DNA of 64,000 nt from Piper betle (lineage: Eukaryota > Streptophyta > Magnoliopsida > Piperales > Piperaceae): contig JAURVB010013199.1 in the NCBI GenBank assembly GCA_033002965.1, forward strand, positions 154,501 to 218,500, read 5' to 3'. The notes under the pieces are model-generated. The model saw nothing but the letters and a program-made list of their open reading frames with translations. It was not told the DNA's origin and did not search any database. The position numbers and the translations under genes were made by a program. Numbering within the stretch: the first letter of the stretch is position 1; each line of letters begins with the position of its first letter. Below are positions 13,011 through 25,691 of the stretch, in pieces.

Positions 13011-14548
13011 GACCTTAAGTCGAACCATGACCGGTCGACTTGATAACCAACCATATCGATTCATCTATATGTATTTCATAATATTTAGGTTTGAGTCTTG
13101 TAATAAAAATCATGGTTTTTACATGTGCACCCACTCATGGTACGTGTGAGTTGATTTTTCCCTTGTCTCACATCTCATTGAAAAATTGAGAAATATATAT
13201 ATACATAGGTCTGGGTAGGGATTATAATATAGTAGGCCTGAAAGCATCATGATGTGGATTTGATTTTTTAAAACAAATTTCAAGTATCTCATCTTCAAAG
13301 GTTATTAATCCAAAAATACGATTGACTAAATGATCTGTGTAGAGTGAGATATGATAAATCCACTACTCAATATATCCACTTATGTGTCAAATCAAATAAC
13401 AATAAAAGAGAAGATCAAATTAGAAGCGTGTCCTAAATGGACCTAGTAGAATTTCTAATCTTATCCACACGCCTAGGCAGCAAGCTCCTACGTCAAATTT
13501 AAAAGCTAATACCCACTATCTGAATGATGCATTCACATATCCTAAATAACACACTCATACCAATGCATTCACATCAAACCACATCATGATTTTCTAAGTT
13601 ACATTGGAGTTAATTAGCAACTCGTACTTAATTTACTTAATTAGATCATTAGCATTCATTCAATAAAATTTAAATCATGCAATTTCATTTTATTCACAAT
13701 CAAAGCACTTCATCATGTCAATCAATCAAATCTTAACATGTTATACTAATAATTATCAATTTTAAATAATAAGGTCGAAGGTAATTATACCTCGTGGTGA
13801 TGGCAATCAGCGACGATTTGGGTTTGGTCGTGCATCTTGGGAGTCGAATTCGGCACCTAGCAGCATCCGAAGTTTGATCGGGTGTAGCAAGAGAAATTTG
13901 GCAAAAATCCAGCAATTTCTGGCAAATCTAGGGGGTTTTGGCATTTTTTGACATTTTTTGGTAGTTTTTGATCGGTGGGGTGGTGTAGTCGGGCGTGGGT
14001 GGTGTCATCAGCTCAACAAGCTTGATGTGACCACGGTGAGGGTGAGGGCAATGACGACGGCCTTGAGTCGATTGGGGCTTGCCCGATTAGGCCTTGGGCT
14101 TGTCTTGATGAGGTGCACGGTGGGGGGAAGGGTCACCTAGGTCGATGGGACGGTCACAGTGGCATGACGATGGTGGAGCGGCGTGGCTGGTGACAGAGTC
14201 GAGGTCAGGAGCGTGGACTGGGTGTGTGACTTCCTCACGTTGTGGAGTTCTGGGCAATGGCCAGGAAGGTGGGGGACAGCTCAGCGATGGTTCGACGGAG
14301 GTTGGTGGTTGTGCAGCAGCCGTGGTGATCGGGGTGAGAGGAGGAAACTTTGGGGGAAGGTTTCAATAGCAATTTTGTAATTAAAAGTTGACTCGATTTC
14401 GACTCATTTCAAAAATAATAAGTGACCCCTAATAAATTCTTTAAAAGTGGGGGAATCGCCGTTGGGAGTGGGGATGTCGTAGGCGGCGATTGTGACCACG
14501 ACGATGTTAGGGGTCGGTCTCAAATGAAAGATCTCAGCAAGGGCAAGC

Positions 14549-17500
14549 TGTAAAACCCACGATTCGAGTTAGGGTTTTATATTTAGAACCGGTCGGGTCG
14601 ACCGTTATTTTTTCGAGTTGAGTCAGTTTCAGGACACGTGTACCGAGCCAATGCCAGTCGCGTGTATGAGCTATGAGGGTCATGCGTACCCAAGTATATG
14701 ATGATAACGTCATGAACACAGCAGAACAGAATGAGTTATCAGATATATGAGAGTATGCCAGTCATTTTTTTATTTTTATATATAGTGGATCGTAGAATTA
14801 GTATTAGGCCGTTTACCGCGTTAGGACGCGTTCGGGCAGTTTGGGTGGGTTGATAGTTCTAGAGCATACCATTATAATTTTTTTGTTGTTGTTTGATTTT
14901 ACGGGATTTTTCCCGATTTTTATGAATTTTTTTAGGATTTAATACGAGTTAGTTATGATACTTGACTCGAGACGGAGACGAGTCAAGTATTATTTACGAG
15001 TTTGCCACCCAACTAATTTTTCACCCCGACTTTTCTCCCCCACGCCCAAACCCTCGCCGCGCCGCCCCTGTTCGCGCGCCACCGCCGCCACGGCCGGCGC
15101 CGCCTGGCCGCCGATCGACGCCGCCCAGCCCGGCCACGGCGTCGCCCTGCCGCCCCGACCAGGTCCGGCCCCCATCGGACCGCCGCGACGCGAGGAAACC
15201 ACGCCGCGACGCCGCGGCCGCGTTGCGGTCGCGTCGCCGATTCCGCCGCCGGCGAGCATCGCCACCACGATCAGGTGGTCGCCTCAGCACCGTCGACCAC
15301 CCAGTGACGCTTCCTGACCGGAGCGGAGGCTGTTGCCGCCGTGGCCGGCCGGATCTAGCAACCACCACGGCCGGCCTCTGTTTTGCCGTTTTCCGGCGAG
15401 CCGCCGCCTCCATTGGCCACACTGAGGTCATAGATGAGTCGGGCTCGCCGAGCCGGTTCCGAGGGTACCCAACACGACCCCTTTCCGACTAGTAGACGCC
15501 GCCGGCGATTGTCGCCGGAAAACCACCGGAAGCCGCCGGAAAACCGCCAGTAGCTGCCGGAAAACCGCCGAAAAATCGGAATTTCTGGGATTCGCCGGAA
15601 TCCACCGGATCTTCTGTGGGGCTCACCCAGTGGAGCCCGATCGAACGTCGGACGCCGAGGAGCGCCGAGTTCGAGCTCCGAGACGCGCGATGGAACCCTA
15701 GCCGTCGCCGATTGCCGACGACGTGAGGTATAATTACCTCCGATTGAGTTATTTAAAATTGAATATGATTGTTAGCATAGCATGCTAGAATTAACTAGTT
15801 GTCATGATGAATGTTAGCACAGTATGCTAGATTTGATTAACCGTCATGAGTAATGTCTAATTATGAGTAAAGGGATGATTGTATGATTTGAGTGATTGCG
15901 AATAAATAGTAAGTGATCTAATGAGAGCATGATAAGTTATTACGACATAACTTAGAAAAACACGATAAGATTGGTATGAATAGGAGTTAGAATTTCTTTC
16001 ATAATTATTGTTATATAATTGTTGATTGTTGTGGTAGATGTTGTATTGTGAGCGTGTTTAATCATAACGAGTTTGATGCATCATTTAGTTAGCGGGCGTT
16101 AGTATTTAGTTTTGATGTGTAGGTACGGAGTAGGAGCTTGCCGCCTAGGCGCGATGACACGCTTGGAGCTTCTACCAGGTCCGTTTAGGACTCGTCTTGT
16201 TTTACGCTTTTCTATTGTATGTTTATGTTATTAATTGCAGGACGGGTTAAGTGGTGTTTTATTGGATCCCACTTAACTCGGGTCATTTAACCGAATATTT
16301 TCCGGATTAATAACCCCTCGAGGATGAGATCCCTCGAGGATGATTTCGAAAACAAGATCCACCACAAGTTGCCTTCGGGCCTATTATATAAATCCCTTCC
16401 CAGGCCTATATATATAGTTTTATCGAGTTTTCAGTGAGACGAGAGATGGAGAAACCGACTGCACGTACCATGCAGAGGATGCCGTGACAGTCAAAGCGGG
16501 CTCTGGATTAGTGCCAGCGGACTGTTCCATTCCCGAGGGATCCTGACAACTCCGCGTTTGAGTTCCTCACACCCGGAGAACGTGGAGGTTTACGGGTACT
16601 GTTTAGTACAGCGCATGTCCGGACTTGTGGTTCAAAGGGTACTAAAGGCGACTGCCTGAGAGTACTCGGCCTTCGTGCTCAAGGCCAGGAGAAATATGGA
16701 GGTAAGGAGAGGGCTTAGGATAAAGTTTCACGAGAAGTACTGAAAAGAAGTGCTGAGAGTAGCACAGTACCAGCAGCAGTAAGTTCGGGATGCTACCGGG
16801 TCTGCAGCCCAGTGGCTCCTCAGTAGTGCCCTTCAGAGTGTTCTTGAGGAAGTATATGTTTGCTTTCAGATGAGAGTTTGCTCTCATAGCCAGTTTGTTA
16901 TAGTTATTTTATTTTCCGGACCAGTAACGCTTGTTACTGACGTTTTTCTTATATATATGTAGGTGATAAGCACGAGATGGATGAGCCAGCTTGGACGGAG
17001 GAGCATTGTGGTCGCTTGCACACATGTCAGTTGATTGAGTGTTTATATTTTATTTATGATGCTTTTATATTGTGAATGATGTGAAATGCTAAGATATGAT
17101 AGGATATGATTAAATGCAATGAGATAATGTTATGACATGATGAAAAACTAAGATATAATGACAAGAGGTGAAACATGAATCGAGTGCGCAGTGGAAGCGT
17201 TGAGGGTTGAAACCCAAGCTTCAGAATGAGTGTATAGTAGATTAGATTCTGTGTGAATGAAATTGTTTGATACTTGGTTATATATATTTTTATATGTATA
17301 TTTGACAGGGTGGCCCCTAATTGTATTTTTAGGGGAAATTCTGTCTGTCATATTTCAAAATTTTTATTAAATTTTATCGGGATTGTTTTGGTGTGTACTC
17401 TGATTGCATATCATTCATGTAGTACCATGTTAGGGTTTTTGCATTCATCCATGCTTGAGAGTTGTATCTTCATCTTAAGACGCCGAGATTGGATCCGCAT

Positions 17501-17585
17501 GAGTAGGTTCGGGTTAGCGGACCTAACCGGGGCCAGTAACATCCCGGTTCAGTTCACGAGCGTGAACCGGATTTGGGGTGTTACA
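14549..17585 (+). mobile_element. solo LTR B of the A/B/C family, ~3.0 kb
   Basis: Opens tgtaaaacccacgattcgag and closes ggggtgttaca. Perfect 5-bp target duplications caagc flank it (14544-14548 and 17586-17590), so this is a clean solo LTR. It is in inverted orientation to A and C. A GC-rich block at 15040-15720 contains repeated gccggaaaaccgcc-type units, which produce long open frames on both strands (up to 176 codons) with no recognisable domain. Near 15725 the phrase ggtataattacctc matches A and C. Confidence 0.9.
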
Positions 17586-17590
17586 CAAGC

Positions 17591-18940
17591 TGTTTGAGTG
17601 ATCTGCCTCGCTGGTGCTGAAAAATACCCCGAAAGGTGGCGTCGGTGGTGGGAATTGGCGATAAAAATGTCGTCACCAGTGGCTACTGTTGCAGTGTCGG
17701 CGATGGTTACTGTTATGGAACGATAGCCGGCCGCGAGGCGGTCACGATTGTACCAGTTTGGTGGCTGGAGGTGAATCAGATACTCACTGGCAATGAGCAA
17801 AAGTGACGGCAGCGCTAGGGTGCAAAAGTCCAAAATAATAGGGCAAAAAACAAGCTTTTGGTTTTAATTTTTATTGAATGGTCTCGATCTTGCCATGTGT
17901 CACGATCTGAACCATATGGCAACTCATGGATCTAGTAGGGCTCATCGATGGTATATACAATATATACACTGTCGGAAAGATCGAATAGAGACCGACAAAA
18001 GTTGAATCTAACTCGAGGCCTAAAAGTGACTTTATAGGCAACAATTGAGGCAAGAAAGCTAATTGGGTCTCAAAACTCTGAATTCAATTGGGTAAAAATT
18101 TGTGACTCAAATTAAGTTGGGTCCATATGGGTAATTTGGTAGTCTGAAATCCCTAAGATGCATGTAAATGAGATATTTTAAAATTTTCAAACGGATATTA
18201 AATGCTGTAACAACCTAGATGTAGCCCTAAAACCCTTTTTAACACATAAACAAAATTTGTATACCTTTTGTATATATTAATAACTCATGCTATGTTGTAG
18301 TATGATTAAAGCTATTATCTTCATGTTAGGCATTCTCAACCCATAATCATAGTTAAAAAACTGGTCTGACTCAAATTTAATCGAATCGACTTGAGACTAA
18401 CCTGAACCAGGTAAAACTAGAGGCGAGTAAAACCCTAACCCGAAGCTGGGGTTTTATAGGTGTTGCCATGAATTGCAAATTTTCTTTGGAATCAATATGC
18501 AGATTTGGGAAGATGGGTATTGGATCAACTATTCGGTTGCACGAAAATGTTCTCCAAAGAATACAAATAAAATTTTTTTCTTCAAATTCTTTTCTATTTG
18601 GTTGTAGTTGGCTCTGTACAATGTTGTGTGTTTTTTGGTTTTTGTTTAACCCGAACCGAACCAGTAAAAAAATTTTGGTCAGTTTTGCCTTCCATATCGA
18701 TCAGTTTTGAAGTTCAAAAATTTAGCTCGGTCGGTTTGCACCAAATGATCGGCCCTAATTTTGGAACTGCATGGTCATTATCCTGCTCAACAATTAAGGT
18801 AACAACTTGGTATGGCAAAGGCAACCACGTGGTCTGGGTTCTGCTCATTTGTGGATTAAGTCCAAGGTCTCACTTGTGGCTAGACCAAGGCAAGAAAGCT
18901 TGGTAACTTCGGTTGGAATAACTGATTGCATGGCTAAGGA
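17591..18940. other. intergenic sequence between LTR B and the hAT element
   Basis: 17591-17830 continues the GC-richer sequence that ends at 14543, so LTR B is inserted in it. 18206-18460 starts tgtaacaacc and ends ggttttata, which could be another small LTR remnant, but I find no duplication. 18640-18720 has aaccgaacc-type wording seen in hAT termini. No gene recognised. Confidence 0.4.
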
Positions 18941-19599
18941 TAGGGGTGGGCATGGACGTCCAAATGTCCTTGTCCAACCGTCGTCCGAAGCATGTCCGAT
19001 CGAATTTGACCGAATTAAAACAAACCAAACATAGACATTTTTTTGTTCGACCAAACGATCGACCGAATGTTCGATATTTTATATCATTAAAATAATGCCT
19101 TTAACATTTTTAATGCTAATATTATATTTTATGAAAATTACAAAATATAATATACAATAAAATTGATATTTAATGCCTAAAATAACCAAAAATAACATAA
19201 ATAAAAAAAGGATAAAAAACACTCTTGTATTTAGGAATTTAGAACAATATCTTCGCATTAATAATCATATCAAACCACTTTCAAAATAAGTCAAATAAGA
19301 AGTCCTCAAGGAAAAAACCATCAAATAAAGTCACACAAACATAGTAATTCCATACCAGCTAATAAAATCACACAAAGGTGGAGAAAGCACTAGCGGTGAT
19401 TATAGACATGAAGATGTTGGAATATTATTTTCATCAACATAATCATCAATATCTTCTCATTCTATATTCATTGTTCCAAATAAATTTGATGATGAGCTCT
19501 ATTGTTTCCCTCAAAGGAAAAAATATAGTAAGGGAAAAATATATATGTTAAAAAATATATCAAAAATAAAAAAAATGCATAGATATAAAATATAAATTA

Positions 19600-21482
19600 C
19601 CTTCATATTCACTCCTCAATCAATTTTGGGCACATATCAAAGCTTCCGGTGTTTTCGGGCTCAAACTATTCCTAGTTGAGCCAATTATTTGCTCTCCAAT
19701 ACTAAATGTTAATTCGGAGGCGACGATTGACATAGTAATGGCTAAAATGTCTTGAGCAATTTTTCCCAAAATAAGATATTTTACTATGTTTAATCTCCAC
19801 CATGATATTATATCAAATTACTTATGCACTTCATCCATAAAGGAATAGTTGGTTCGTCCAAATAATTCTCCAAATCAGTTCGTGTTGGCTTCTTTGATGA
19901 CCCTTCCATAATCAACTTGCTTACTCCTTGCAATCTCTTACTTAAGCCTCCAATAGGATGAATATTTGATTAACTTTCAATTTCAATAATGGGCTTATTT
20001 GACATACATCTACCTCTAGACTTCTCAACACTTGAATAAACATTATACATGTTTGTCAAATATTGTTTCACTTTTGTGACCATATCGTCTCCCTCTTCCT
20101 TGTAAATCGTGTAAAATAGTACACAACAAAAATCATTTTTGATCTAGGGTCCAAAATCAAAGCAAACGCCAATAACATATTTGTTTCTTTCCAATATTGA
20201 TCAAACTTTTCCAACATTGCATTTCCCATTGATGACATCAAATATGATTTACTACCACAGCATTCCATCAATTGAAGCTTGAGCTCATAAATCATGTTGA
20301 AAAAAATATTTAATGTAAGATACTTAGTGCCGAAAAAAATTTCGGTTAATTCATAAAATGGAGCCAAACATTCATGTATCACTCTTATATCTTCACATTC
20401 ATCCTCAAAAGGACATGAAATTCGCATCAAAGCAACTATAATATTCAAAAACAACTTTGAAATCTAAAGCCACAACATCATTTTGTAAGTAGAATTCTAC
20501 CTAGTTTTCACATCAAGTATTAAAGAATGTTAAGGTGCATTCAACTGACTTACATATTTGTAGAAACAATCACTCTTTATAGTTGAACATTTAATATATT
20601 TCACACATTCACAAACCTTCTCTATAGACTTAGCAATCTCATTCAACCCATCTTGAACAATTAAGTTCAAAATATGAGCGCAACATCTCACGTGAAAACA
20701 ATCACAGGCAAGATTTGGACTTCTACTTAAGAAAAAAAACTTCATTTCTTTGGCAACTACATTATTTGTACTTGCATTGTCAAATGCAACCGTAAAAACC
20801 TATTTATCAAGTTGTCATTCACAAATTTTACTAATAAGACACTTCGCTATGCATTCTCCAGTATGTCTATTTTCAACTTTGGCAAAATTCAATACTTTTT
20901 TTGCAATTTCCAATTTTCATCAATAAAATGAGCTGTCAAAACAATATAAGTAATATTCTATGAAGATGTCCAAGTATCACTAGTAAAACTAATTTGACTC
21001 TTAACTTTTTCCAACATGTCAAACACATTTTTTTCTCCTTTTCATAAATTCGAAGACAATCTCTTGTAATTGTTATCTTAAAAACCATCATAAATTGTAG
21101 TTGCAAGTTACTAACCCACCTTCTAAATCCTTCATGTTCCACAATTGAAAAAAATACTCATGTAAGATAATTACCTCAGCCAATTCTAATATACTCCTTC
21201 CTTGATCAAATTTTTAAATTTCTATTTTATTTTCCCCATCTTCTTTCCCTCACATTTTGAAAATTTGTTGCTCAATATCACCACTTATGTTTTTGTCCTC
21301 TTCATTTTGAAATTAGGGCATTTCCCTTCAACATGCCTCCATAAATGTGTTGTTTCATAACTTCCTGCTCCTTCAAATTTCTTTTCACAGTAACGACAAA
21401 TATCAGATGTTCCATTCTTCTCATATTTTCTATCAAAATAGGCCCATAATATCATTTTCCTCTTTTTTTCATAATGAACCAT
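19600..21482 (-). pseudogene. hAT transposase pseudogene (BED finger to hATC domain)
   Basis: Order on the minus strand follows the hAT family. A BED-type zinc finger lies at 21285-21482 (CRYCEKKF ... H-x3-H pattern, with THLWRHVEGKC). A segment with EGFRRWVSNLQ follows at 20936-21142. The core with HVRCCAHILNLIVQDGL is at 20530-20745. The region with FYELTEIFFGTKYL and ALILDPRSKM is at 20068-20454. The C-terminal dimerisation domain (hATC) is at about 19600-19830 (WWRLNIVKY, ASELTFSIG, PEALICAQN, then a stop). The pieces sit in different frames with several stops, so it cannot make an active enzyme. A relative is at 49762-51345. Confidence 0.9.
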
Positions 21483-21859
21483 CTATAGATTCTCTTTCTT
21501 TAGCAATCGATTTTTTCTTATCTTTTCCACCTTCACTTTGCTCATTTACATTTAGTAAAGAATTTGTATGATCCATCTCTGAAAAAAATATATCAATTTA
21601 CATTTAGTACCTACTCCCTCCAAGATGCAAGCTTCCTTCACTAAACAATTGCACAAATTTTTATAATTCAAATGCTACATAATTTCGTCAGTATAATTTT
21701 TTTGCATTATATCCAATTATAAATAATCATTAACTTAATAATTATTAACCTTATAAGTATTTTTAAAATATAAAATAATCAGCATTACTCATGGCGTCAT
21801 CAAAATAATCAAGTATTACTCATGTTGTTGATTCAAAACAAAGGAGAAATCTTATACTG

Positions 21860-22130
21860 ACAGTGGCAAAGAGTGGCGGTTCGGCGGAGGCAGAGGGCGG
21901 CGGTTCGGTGGAGGCAGGCGGCAATGGAGTCGAGGCCGGGCAGAGGGCAGGGTTGGGCGGCAACAGGAGGAAAGGGGAGGGCAGAGGGAGGGCGACGACA
22001 GGAGGAAAGGGGAGGGCGGGGGAAGGTAGGGGAGGGCAGTGGAGGGCGGTGGAGGTCGGAGGAGGGCGGGGGAGGGTGGTGGAGGTTGGGGGACGGCAGC
22101 AACAGTAGGAAGGGGGAGGGCGTTAAGTGT
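21860..22130. repeat. G-rich low-complexity block inside hAT 1
   Basis: Repeats of ggagggcgg/ggcggttcgg type units. The same kind of sequence resumes at 23272-23330, so the AT-rich segment between was inserted into it. Gly/Arg open frames here are not genes. The block resembles the GC-rich arms of the elements at 30-49 kb. Confidence 0.7.
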
Positions 22131-23271
22131 TTAAAATATACAATATTTACCTAGGTTTTTTATATGATTTTGTACTTTCCGGGTATAAATATTATTAATT
22201 AGGTGATATTTCTCATTTTATTGTAGTTAATTAATGTTTTATTAGATATGCTTAATTTTGGTGTTTTAATGCAGAAAAAGATGAATAAATTAAGCTTTGA
22301 AATTGAATGGTCAGGACACTTGGCCCCACCCAATGGCTATAATTTATGGTGCTCAATGGAGTCGAACAGTTGGAAACTTGAAGGGACATTATAATTAATT
22401 AGATTATGTCAATTTGTGAACACTCTCTTCGAATTCTTGTATCTCCACTTTTATATAAAGAGGTGGTCATTTGTTGTTATGATATCTCAACTCTTGGTTT
22501 AGGAGTTTAGTAGAAGAAATAGTTCTAGTTTTGTAATTCTTTTCTCTTTCATTATGAAAACTATTTTCTTTTTTATATTGTTTTCTTTTGTTATTATGGA
22601 GTAGTCTTATATTTCGTTTCAGAGAAGAACGAATCTAAACATGATTTAATTGAATTTATTTCAAGCTCTTATTCTTTTATTCAATCGGATTGTTTGAATT
22701 ATCATGTTCTAAATGCTAAGTGTAGATTAATCACCTATTTCTTAGATCATGAGGTTTAATTAGATTTTGGGAGAAATTAATTAGATTAGTCATTGATAAT
22801 TCATCATATGACAAGTCTTTTAACTTGTTTGTTGTTGTGGTCGGGAGATACACAATATCATATGCAATTGTAAGGCAAATCTTAATGCATTATTTTGTTA
22901 ATTAATCAATTATTACCGGAAGGTAGAAATTGAGGCAAAATAATAGAAGCATGAAGAAGCGGGAACCACCATGTCATATAATTATCCTAGATCGACAATC
23001 CGAGAGAATAAAAGATAAGAGTAAGATATGATGAAGATTAAATTCATATTAAGGGAAATTCGACTCTAGAACGAGTTTTATTATTTTAACTTCTCCATTT
23101 ATTTAAAGTTATTATTTATATTTAGTTAAGTCAATTGTTTTTGTTTTTCTCTTAATATTATTTTCTTTAATTAATTTTAAAAAATTCATCTCTCTGTGGG
23201 AATGATACTCAAATTTATCATTATATTACTTGCTTTGACCATGTATACTTGCATGATATTGAAATTATTCG
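22131..23271. mobile_element. AT-rich insertion, LTR-like, inside hAT 1
   Basis: This splits the G-rich block of hAT 1. The right part contains ctctgtgggaatgatactc followed by ttacttgctttgacc, wording usual near the 3' end of gypsy-type LTRs in plants. No reading frame, primer site or duplication was found, so the class is tentative. Confidence 0.4.
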
Positions 23272-23523
23272 AACAGAGGGCAGGGGAGGGCGGGAGAGGG
23301 CGGTAGAGGTCGAAGGAGGGCAGCGGCGGTAGATAAATATGGTAAGTAAGGTTAGGGTTAGTAATTAAGGTATAATTTTGGACTATCCACGGACATTGTC
23401 CTGGCCTGACAGATAAGTCGAACATTAACTCGGTTGGATAAGTTTTGTCCAATAAAATTTCGGATGGATGCGGCAATAACTTATCCGATGTTTGTCCGAC
23501 CGATGCCCACCCCTAGCTAAGGA

Positions 23524-23994
23524 GGGGGCATCAACTTGATTGGGTGCATTGACATGCTTACATGTGTCAACCGAGGGCAGTACGCAAGCATCGAGCTTAA
23601 CCGGCACCGAACAGACTCATATCTAGCGGGTAGGGAGAAAGAACACCCGGGCTCCAGTAGTTCCCATTTTTCTATGAAGCCAATAAGTCACGGTCTATTT
23701 TTTTTCCTTGTCGCACCTTTTCAAAATCAACATTTATTGCTTTTCGTCTCCCTTACCTTCCCATTTAGCCCTTTTCTTCATGAATTGAGCTTAGGCACTC
23801 GGGGCTCTCTCAGTGTGAACTTTTTTTTACATTAATTTTATAAACTTATATCATGATCATTAAAAAAATAAAATATTTTTGTAATAAAATATTGACACAG
23901 TCCTTACTCGATTCAATATTACATGAAAAAAATTTTAAAAATAATTTCATAATAAAAACTTGACTCTAGTCACGAAAAAACTTGACTCGCTATC
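23524..23994. other. short intergenic stretch plus module M remnant
   Basis: 23524-23830 shows nothing recognisable. From about 23835 the sequence becomes AT-rich and carries 'aataaaaacttgactc' and 'aaacttgactcgctatcgac', the same wording as module M in the other elements. It abuts the broken edge of retrotransposon relic F. Confidence 0.5.
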
Positions 23995-24353
23995 GACTCT
24001 CTCTTCGGTGGCAATCCGGTGATCTCATCTGAAAAGAAATGTGCAAACTCCCTGACAATTGGAATCAGCTCAACACTGGGCTTGTCCCTTGAGCCATTCT
24101 ATTCCTCCAACACCAAAGCGACCATTAACAACTCACAACCTCTGTCCAACTGTCTCACTGCATTCTGATAGGAGATCTAGCCTTTCTCCCTGTTTCTACC
24201 CTGACCCTGGAAAAAGAAGAGGCTCCTTCCGCATCAAAAAGTCACCATCTTCTTCTGGCAATCTATTAGGGCTCCCTGCTTGGACATCCAATCCATCTCG
24301 AAGATCACATCAAACTCTGTCATCCTAAATAATATCAAATCCGCAACTAATTG

Positions 24354-24614
24354 TCATTGTTGAATCTCAACAGAGACACTACGTACACACTCACCAGTAG
24401 CTACAACTCCATCGGTAGGAGTGGACACTAATAATGAATGTCCTAAGCTTTTTATATGACCTCCCATCCTATTTGTGTGTGTGTACGATATAAAAGAGTG
24501 TGTGTAGCCAATATCAAATAAAACTAGTGCAGGTACTAAGCCAACAGTAAGTGTACCTATCATGACAATTATGTCCTCTAATGCCTCCTCAACTATGATT
24601 GCATACATCTTCAC
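24354..24614 (-). pseudogene. gypsy aspartic protease fragment
   Basis: GTLTVGLVPALVLFDIG followed by THSFIS matches the retropepsin start of chromovirus polyproteins, where an aspartate active site of D-[ST]-G type is followed by a serine/histidine-rich strand. Here the middle residue is Ile, so the site is altered. The fragment ends before any reverse transcriptase. Confidence 0.75.
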
Positions 24615-25157
24615 CGGTGGTTACTGTTATGGTTGTTGCAGCTGTTGTTGTTGTTGTTGATACTGCTGCTGTTGCTACTATTGCTGGGCCAGGGCAGCTG
24701 GCAATGATGGTGGTGCCGCATATGCTGGGCCCATCTGTTGTCTAGCCTATCCTACCATTGCAGTCATCAGGCCTCTCTGACCCTGGCCCCTCTGTTGCTA
24801 TCTCTGTGGGTTGTGTCCTCTGCCTCTTTGCCCATGACCTTGGCCATGGTGGCCTCTCTGTTGTTGCTGCTGTGGGGGTACTGGGAGAGCTAATTGTTGT
24901 GTTGGCCTTGGAAGGCCAGGTTGTTGGCGCTGAGGCGTTGGACAAGCCTTAGCCCAGTGTCTTGGCTAGCCATAACTAAAACATGCATATGTACCAACTC
25001 TACATACACCATCATAATTATGTCCACCGGTTTGACAGGCTGGGTAACCACCTTCCCGAACCTGTCCATCCATCGCTCTTCTTGTAACTGGATCATCTGT
25101 TCGATACCTCTGTTGTGCCCCCTGACTAGGTTGGTACGGAGGGGCATGCTGTTGCCT

Positions 25158-25691
25158 CTAATCCTGGTCTCGACAAGGTCGAGTGGCAAAGACCTGTTCT
25201 GTCTCACTCACGGATCGAACCACATCACCGAGGGTAGCAAATGTTCTATTGATTAAGGCTACACGAATTTCATAATGCCGACCCTCATAAAATTGCTCGA
25301 TCCTTTGTCGCTCAATCAGTGTAAAGTTTGGTGCAAACCTCTTTAGTGCTCTGTATCTGGCCTCATATTGTGATACAGCCATGGGTCCCCGCCAAAGAGT
25401 TTGAAATTCCCTCTCTTTCCTCCTTCTAACATTCGGAGGAAAATACTTCCCGTCAAACTCAACTTTGAATTCTTCCCAGGTAACATCTTGAGGTTGCTTG
25501 CCTACAAAAATGGAGTCCATGAGTGAATCCCACCAAATCCTTGCCTCGTCTTGGAGTGCTCCTATGATAATCCTCATACGGTGTTCCATCGGGCATGCCA
25601 TGCTCTTAAACACGCCAATCGCCGATGAAACCAATAAGAAAGCCTCTTTTACATCTGGCTTTCCTAAGAAAGAGTGCCCTCCATTTTTCAC
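25158..25691 (-). pseudogene. gypsy Gag capsid-domain fragment
   Basis: The frame has the plant retrotransposon Gag core: IWWDSL, then TWEEFKVEFDGKYFP, then FQTLWRGPMAVSQYEARYR with ALKRFAP, and ERQRIEQFYEG near the end. Gag would form the virus-like particle that packages the element's RNA. The frame is open for 177 codons, but the zinc knuckle that should follow lies in another frame with a stop and a lost cysteine (CFSYG in the first half of the knuckle), so the gene is broken. Confidence 0.85.

Larger units (their letters stand above)
11623..13123. mobile_element. solo LTR D, inserted in LTR C
   Basis: The segment has TG...CA ends (tgtaacgaccc...ggtttttaca) and splits LTR C between two phrases that are contiguous in LTR A. 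Flanks cgtgc (11618-11622) and tgtgc (13124-13128) fit a 5-bp target duplication with one change. It is 1501 bp long with no coding content. Two internal arrays are annotated separately. The sequence shows no way to fix its transcriptional direction. Confidence 0.7.
10545..14440 (-). mobile_element. degraded LTR (copy C) of the A/B family, interrupted by LTR D
   Basis: Landmarks of LTR A appear in the same order and orientation: taacaagtgttactggtcc at about 11173 (3840 in A), the 'gaggaact' and 'tggaacaa' phrases at 11530-11590, the 'catctcattgaaaa' segment at 13170, 'ggtaattatacctc' at 13779 and the gactcgatttcgactca module at 14392. Divergence from A is clearly greater than between A and B, so C is the oldest of the three. 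Edges are approximate. Confidence 0.7.
18941..23515 (-). mobile_element. hAT transposon 1, complete ends, dead transposase
   Basis: Perfect 13-bp terminal inverted repeats (taggggtgggcat / atgcccacccc-ta) and perfect 8-bp target duplications gctaagga (18933-18940 and 23516-23523) define the element. The transposase lies on the minus strand. The 5' half has taken up a G-rich block and an AT-rich insertion (21860-23330). The 4.6 kb length fits an autonomous hAT element enlarged by later insertions. Confidence 0.95.

Noticed and set aside
14955..15492. Long Pro/Arg/Gly-rich open frames on both strands (also at 30200-30800, 42100-42430, 42960-43575, 46070-46470 and 47820-48430)
   Set aside because: They lie in GC-rich low-complexity arms or LTRs, where stop codons are rare in all frames. 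They have no domain, and they occur in several overlapping frames at once.
24630..24700. CAG/CTG repeat as a regulatory or polyQ gene
   Set aside because: It lies between the zinc knuckle and protease of gypsy relic F and is simply low-complexity sequence of that element.
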